A stretch of 64,000 nt of DNA. It comes from Anas platyrhynchos. Its lineage: Eukaryota > Chordata > Aves > Anseriformes > Anatidae. The stretch lies in the NCBI RefSeq assembly GCF_047663525.1, contig NC_092591.1:52553501-52617500 (forward strand), read 5' to 3'. Of this stretch, positions 58,982-64,000 are shown piece after piece. A program made the translations under genes and the position numbers. A model generated the notes under the pieces. The model was not told the DNA's origin, made no database searches, and saw nothing but the letters and a program-made list of their open reading frames with translations. Position 1 is the first letter of the stretch. Each line of letters starts with the position of its first letter.

Positions 58982-59093
58982 AAGTGCTTGTGCCACGGAG
59001 CCCCGGTGATCTGGGCAGGCAGCAAAGGCTGACGGGTCTCAAGGAGGTATCTCCAAGCCAAGTGGCCTTGGGAGGCATTGTGCAAGCTCTCAG
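58982..59093 (+). other. candidate internal exon of the 51.7 kb gene, product unknown
   Basis: An acceptor (GGCTTTCTCCGCACCCACAG, ending 58,981) and a consensus donor (CAG/GTGAGTCC at 59,091-59,098) frame a 112-nt segment, a typical internal exon size. One frame is open throughout (VLVPRSPGDLGRQQRLTGL and onwards); the other two contain stops. Joined directly to the phase-0 end of the candidate first exon it would read a different frame that stops early. So either exon 1 is untranslated, another exon intervenes, or this is not an exon. The protein is not recognised. Confidence 0.25.
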
Positions 59094-59435
59094 GTGAGTC
59101 CCTGGCCCCACTGGTGGCTTTGTGGGTTTCATTTCTCCACGGGGAGGCTGTGGGGCACAGCAGTGCTGGGGGCGCTGCCTGTGGTATCTGCTGCAGAGGT
59201 TGGGTTTACAGCATAACAGCTCCCAGTGGGAGAACAAAAAGCTGACCTGGCTTGGCTTTTGGAGCCATTAAAAACCTGGCATGGTCGAGTGACAGAGCTG
59301 CCCGACCAGTTCCCTGAAATGCCTGCATTTTTCACTGCTGCGCACTGTTTGTAGTCACTGTGGAGACCTCCCCCTGGCCTCTACCTGCCGTGCTTGCTGT
59401 ACAAATAACAATCTGGTACGTGGTAAGCAGGAAGC

Positions 59436-59449
59436 AAAAAAAAAAAAAA
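59436..59449. repeat. A14 homopolymer
   Basis: Fourteen A follow GGAAGC, a simple tract. Confidence 0.9.
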
Positions 59450-59519
59450 GTTCCACTGAACTACTTTTGGCTTTTTCTGCTGTCTGCTATTTCTGGTAAG
59501 TTTTCTGTGTTTTTTGTTG

Positions 59520-59531
59520 TTTTTTTTTTTT
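59520..59531. repeat. T12 homopolymer followed by G7
   Basis: T12 is followed by GAGGGGGGG. It is a junction of simple tracts with no further structure seen. Confidence 0.85.
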
Positions 59532-60291
59532 GAGGGGGGGTTGGCAGGGGAGGAACCACAAGAGTTCTGGGATAGGTTGTACGTTTTTTCCCCTTTTTTT
59601 GGCAGACCACTACATTTGGTCTTGCTGAGTGGAAAGATTTGCTTAAATTGGAGAAATGGAGTGTCCTGCAAATATTGTCATGCTGTACGAGCATGACTGT
59701 ATAGACTGAAAATAGCAAGGAACTTTCCCCATTTCCAAGCTGTAGGGACTCAAGACATGCTTAAATGTGGGCTTTCAAATGAAAGTGTGAAGTCCAGATG
59801 TCCTTAAAATCTGACTGCATCCCTTGCAAATATGCAGAGATGTTAATGGGTGCTTCTAAAAGCTGCTTTGCTCTTTGATACCAGAATGCGGGCTGGTTTG
59901 TTTTTAGTGTGTGACAGCGGTTTATAAATATCTAATCACTTCCTCTCGTGCATCAGAAACGTATTTCTAAAATACGTATTTCCGTTTTCCAAAATGCACA
60001 ATGTATTTGCTGTTGCAAAACGTGCTGAAAAACCTTCGTGATTATTGACAGTCCTGAGGGTGCTTTCTAATCTGGGATCTCACAGGATGATAGCGTCAGA
60101 TTATTGAACCTAACAGTGTAGTAACTACAGAAATGAAGCAGAAAAAGCTTCGTGTCTTATCAGATACACTGCTGAACTAGATTTTACCCCCCGTGCAAGT
60201 TGATAGAAGTTGATTCCTGAGAAATCTGGTCTGTGAGTGACATTGCCAACTCTTCTTGCTCTGGTCTGCCCCCCTCTTACTCCGGGGATAG

Positions 60292-60320
60292 CAGGCATGC
60301 AAGGACTGCATGCATGCCTG
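60292..60320. repeat. 9-bp inverted repeat, 11-nt spacer
   Basis: CAGGCATGC at 60,292-60,300 pairs exactly with GCATGCCTG at 60,312-60,320. The spacer itself contains a further GCAT. Confidence 0.8.
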
Positions 60321-60477
60321 AGCCTCTGACGACGTGCAAAGGTCTTGCTCGTGTTTTGAGGCAGGTACAGTGACACCCTGCTCAGCGAGCGCTAACGAGA
60401 TCAAAGTCTGCTGGCTGCAGCAGTTACAGGCTGATACAGCTACGCTGCTATCTCCCCGTGGTGAGCCCTCATCACAA

Positions 60478-60504
60478 TTTCCTCTAGCTTAAAGCTAGAG
60501 GAAA
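60478..60504. repeat. 27-bp perfect palindrome (13-bp arms, 1-nt centre)
   Basis: The 13 bases at 60,478-60,490 (TTTCCTCTAGCTT) are exactly complementary to 60,492-60,504 around a single central A at 60,491. Arms of this length without mismatch are unlikely by chance in a 64 kb window. Such palindromes extrude as cruciforms and are usually trimmed over time. Confidence 0.9.
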
Positions 60505-60534
60505 AAAAGGCAATGGTTTAAAAGGCAATGGTTT
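60505..60534. repeat. perfect 15-bp tandem duplication
   Basis: AAAAGGCAATGGTTT occurs twice head to tail with no mismatch, starting directly after the palindrome's right arm. The identity of the copies suggests a recent event. Confidence 0.9.
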
Positions 60535-62980
60535 CCACTTCAGAAGCAACTAGCTCTAGTGTAAATGTAATGACGGAGTTTCTTCTGCATAACTTTTTTC
60601 CCCCTCCTGTTTCCAAAGCTTGTATTACTCAGAAATACATTCTTTTTTCTCGCTTTGCCCTGATGCTTTTATTAGAAACTGTAGCTGACAGGGTGACATT
60701 ACCACATGCATAGATCTGCACCCACAAAAGTGGCCGGTTTGAGCTGGCAACCTTTAATTAGCAGCCATAATTTTGGGAGTCCAGTTTCTCCCTCAAATCC
60801 TTCTGCTGAAACTCAAGAAGAGACACCGGTTGGAAAATCTGCACCATGAACATGATCATGTTTACGCTTTCAAGGTCACTACACCGCTGCTATTATCTCA
60901 GTGAGCCTGAAGAAAAGTTCATTGAATTCAGACCCGGATATTTTATTGGCTCAGCAGTTATTTGCTCACGGGAGACAAACTGTACTTCCCAGGTGTGCCG
61001 AAAGTCCAAGACCTTTGAATTTTAATGTCAACGAGATGAACTGCATTGTATATTCTTTGTGCGTTACCGGAACCGTGCCCTCAGGGCAATGTTGTACCTG
61101 GTTAGTGGGAGGCTTAGCAACTCGTTGTTCATTAACCTGTGAAGCTGTCAGGGCTCCCCTGCCAGTGATCAGGAGCCCTTCTGAATGCCAAGAGCTTGTT
61201 CCTTACCTTCGTGGGTAGACAAATGTTCTCAGCAGCTGGGATCAGTGGGGTGGCTCTCTCCTCCCTTGCTATGGCAGATCGTGCCCCTCTCCAGGTCCCC
61301 TGGGAGCAGGGGTGACAGTGTTGTGAGCAGCTCCTGATCCCAGCTGCTGTCCCCTAGTAGGTCACAAAGCTGGTTTCTGGGATAGGGAATCCTGCAAAAA
61401 GGCTTTGACCTCCTCCTAACCCGGTGAAAGCTGGTAGCAGCGTGTCCTATGGGGCTTGCCTTTGTTTTATATCCCCTGGGGTGGTTAGAGCCTGAGAGGT
61501 GGTAGCAGGGAGCAGCTGGCTGAAGGGCAAAGAAACAACCTGCAATTTCTTTGTTCCCTTCTCTTAAGGGAGAGATTTGAAGGGAAAGGGACCAGCACCT
61601 TCCAGGCCAGGCATGTGCATTCAAACACGAACCCTCTTCTGCCCAGCTTGGCGTGTTGGGGCCGACTGTGCTCTCTGAGAGCCTGCGGGAGCTTTGGACT
61701 TGCATATGTACTGAGGTGATTTCTACAAGCTCATCTACTCTGGCTGGCGTTAGGGTTGTTCCTGCTTGTCTCCTCTTTCGCTGCTCTGGTAAATGAGTCC
61801 TGTATTTGTGCTGCTCGTTAACTTGGCAGCCGAGGTGCCAGAACTCACCAGGAAGCCACCCACACTAAGGAGCGAGGGCAGGCACATACTGCACTACCCC
61901 CAGCCAAGGATCGCAGACTTCAGCCAGCACCATGCTAGGTATGGGCTGCACAGGATCGAGTTCACGACAGCAGAGCTGCAGTTGGAGTAGCTCAGCCTCT
62001 CTGCACCTCAACTGATGTGGTTACGACATCCGCATGCTCGCTCCCTCCTGCCTGGCCGCGTGGTTGCGGTGCTGCTTGAGGCGTCCTCGCCGCAGCCTCT
62101 TCCTGAGAGAAAGGGGCTGGGGGCTCTGCTCTGGGGGCTCCTCTCACAGAAGGAGCTGCTCCCCAAGCCCTGGTGGCATGCCTATGCGGCTGCTGACGAA
62201 GCCAGAGCCTGCCTGCCCCTCCTCACACACATATCCTGGATTTCATGCTCCACGTACCAGCTTTGCTGTCGTGGCTCTCTCTGGGAGGATGACAGGCCTG
62301 GGAGCTGGAGGTGGCAGGATGCCATCTCTTGGTGCTGCTTAGCCTGTTCAGGCTCGTCTTGTGCCTCGCCTGTGGGAAACCCCAGCGGCCTGGGTCCCCT
62401 AAAGCCTCCCTGCTGCTGTGAGCCCTCCCTCCACATCCTGGGGCTGGAGCCTGGCTAAGACAGACCTAGGATTTGGCTACATCAAAGCGAACCAGGTCAT
62501 GTCAGCAACCAGGATTGTACTGCAATAGTGCCTCAAAATGGTGGGCTGCCAGATGGCCATAAGCAGTACCGAATACCTTTACAGGATGGGACATGAGGCG
62601 CTGGGAGAAGCGCCACCGTGTAGCTTGACTGTAGGGTCTCTTAAGAGATCCTCTGCAGAGCTGCCATCAAGCTAGAGAATGACATGGAAAGTTGGAGGCG
62701 TGTCAGCAGGATTGCTGAAAAGCCTGGGTGGGACCTCTTAGTAAAGAAAGGATGTAGTGGAAGCATGCACAAACTTAAATGGTTAAAGCAGTTGGGGTGG
62801 GGAGGAAAAGAAGGAAACAAACAACTACGGACAAACAATTGAATTAAAAAATTGCAGACGTTGTATATTAAACCTTTGCACGCCTTTCTGCAGGATGTTA
62901 AGGCTCAAAAGTTATCCAGCTTCAAGAGGTGAATGGTCAGCTCTGACTGCCATAGTGCATGGACAGCATTTTTTTTAGAC

Positions 62981-62993
62981 TTTTTTTTTTTTT
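62981..62993. repeat. T13 homopolymer
   Basis: Thirteen T sit 4 bases after a T8 run at 62,969-62,976. It is a simple tract. Confidence 0.9.
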
Positions 62994-64000
62994 AAGAATA
63001 ACAGAAGAATTGGAAAATGTAATATTTCAGTATGTGGAACCCTGAGGTATGCTGAAAGCTCAGAGGAAAAAAACCTAAAAACTTGTTTTGCTTCTGGCTT
63101 GAACTGTCATTTGAATTATTTCTTTATGGCCAGAAGCTATGAAAGAGGTATATCTCCCTGTGGCGAGAGTGGTGCATAATGCTGCAATGCACAGTTGGTT
63201 TTTGGGTTCTTAATAAAATATTAAAGCTAGCGTGCCTTACACAAATAGCTGGGAGTAGATGAGCCTTGAAAGCAAATCTTTTACTCTGTCACCTCAGGCA
63301 CAGCTTCTTCCCCTGCAGCTCTTTTCAACTTGCATGACAATGTAATTATCTTAGATAACTATTGTAATGATCCTAATAGTTCTGGAAATCTGTTTTCCTG
63401 ACTAATCAGAATAGCACGGGGCCGAGTAAGAAGCAGCACGTGGCTACTCAGTTCTTGGAAGCAAATATACAACTGCTGGGAATTGCTCCTCAAGCTTGGA
63501 AATAAGGATTGTACCTGGGATGGGACGTCTTATGGGAAGAAGGCCGATGGCTCGTGCAGGAGCCGTCCAGCTTATTTTGTGGCTGGGTTGAAGAGTCGAA
63601 AAGCTCTTGCATCCCCCACAACAGACATTCATCATCGCTTGGGGACCTGGCTGCCTAAATGTTCTGGTTGGACTGCCAGGCTCCAGTCTGAGATACTATT
63701 AAGAGGAGATGTGTTCATGGTGAAGCCAGAAAGTAAGCCAGCTGGAAGGGGAAACTTGTCTTGCATATCCTCTCCAACTACAGTCTCAAGCATTGGTCCT
63801 TGCCAGGATTCGTGGCCTGAGAAACCATTCCTCCTCCTGCGGAGGGAAGGAGGGGAGCAGAGGCTGAAGGAAGCAATGTTCGTGCTGTCCCTGCTCAAAT
63901 ATTTGCTCTTTTCTGAGATATCTTCAAAGGGCATTGTACTCTTTGGGTGACTGCTGTTGCCTGATGGTAAGCTGGCAGGTTATTTGTGGCAGGAAGGTGT

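Larger units (their letters stand above)
59094..64000. other. noncoding stretch to window end, no gene recognised
   Basis: Probably intronic if the 51.7 kb gene is real. Open frames up to about 158 codons (61,229-61,705 minus) show nothing recognisable. A palindrome with an adjacent 15-bp tandem repeat, a second inverted repeat and several A/T tracts are listed separately. Confidence 0.4.

Noticed and set aside
1..64000. CRISPR arrays, bacterial operons, phage or integron features
   Set aside because: No regularly spaced repeats, no dense same-strand genes and no ribosome-binding pattern. The sequence is of vertebrate type.
1..64000. Known conserved microRNA genes
   Set aside because: I looked for the mature sequences of common vertebrate microRNAs from memory and saw none. 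The perfect hairpins found are too short or have unsuitable loops.

Overview
This window looks like nuclear DNA of a vertebrate, most likely an amniote of the bird/reptile kind. There is no dense set of open reading frames, no operon-like spacing and no ribosome-binding pattern. The longest stop-free stretches (about 210-245 codons) are unremarkable for 64 kb or lie inside GC-rich islands, and none gives a protein family I recognise. Moderate base composition with sharp CpG-rich patches, long A/T homopolymers, scattered microsatellites and relics that resemble MIR and L2 retroposons all fit a vertebrate. Mammals normally carry many obvious SINEs and LINEs in a window this size. I see none that are intact, so a bird or other sauropsid is my best inference. 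I also found no clear CR1 element, so the species assignment stays open.

Layout. From 1 to about 51.7 kb the sequence reads as intergenic or intronic noncoding DNA. Within it are CpG-rich patches that do not look like ordinary gene starts (about 5.2-5.6, 14.85-15.07, 22.9-23.0, 35.4-35.96 and 40.86-41.26 kb). Some of these adjoin sequence rich in homeodomain, SOX, FOX and TCF-like motifs, as seen in developmental enhancers. Relic repeats lie at about 9.6 kb (MIR-like) and 14.1 kb (L2-like). A 161-bp foldback with 24-bp terminal inverted repeats lies at 31.4 kb, and a possible solo-LTR remnant on the minus strand at 34.1-34.3 kb. The strongest gene-related signal is the CpG island at 51.7-52.1 kb. 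It holds GC boxes and a near-consensus splice donor at 51,912/51,913, so I read it as the promoter and first exon of a plus-strand gene whose later exons are mostly outside the window. From 52.1 kb to the end the sequence would then be first-intron DNA, with one possible internal exon at 58,982-59,093.

Several other segments combine a good splice acceptor with an open frame or donor (12.6, 18.05, 43.2 and 45.6 kb) and are offered as low-confidence exon candidates. The window is also rich in sequences that can leave the B-DNA form. There are six G-quadruplex motifs, one overlapping a mirror-repeat pyrimidine tract, a 38-nt alternating purine-pyrimidine run, and several perfect hairpins. I do not see a self-contained new molecular system. 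The items most worth testing are the foldback element, the 18.05 kb frame, the orphan CpG/enhancer-like patches, the 51.7 kb promoter and the non-B motifs.
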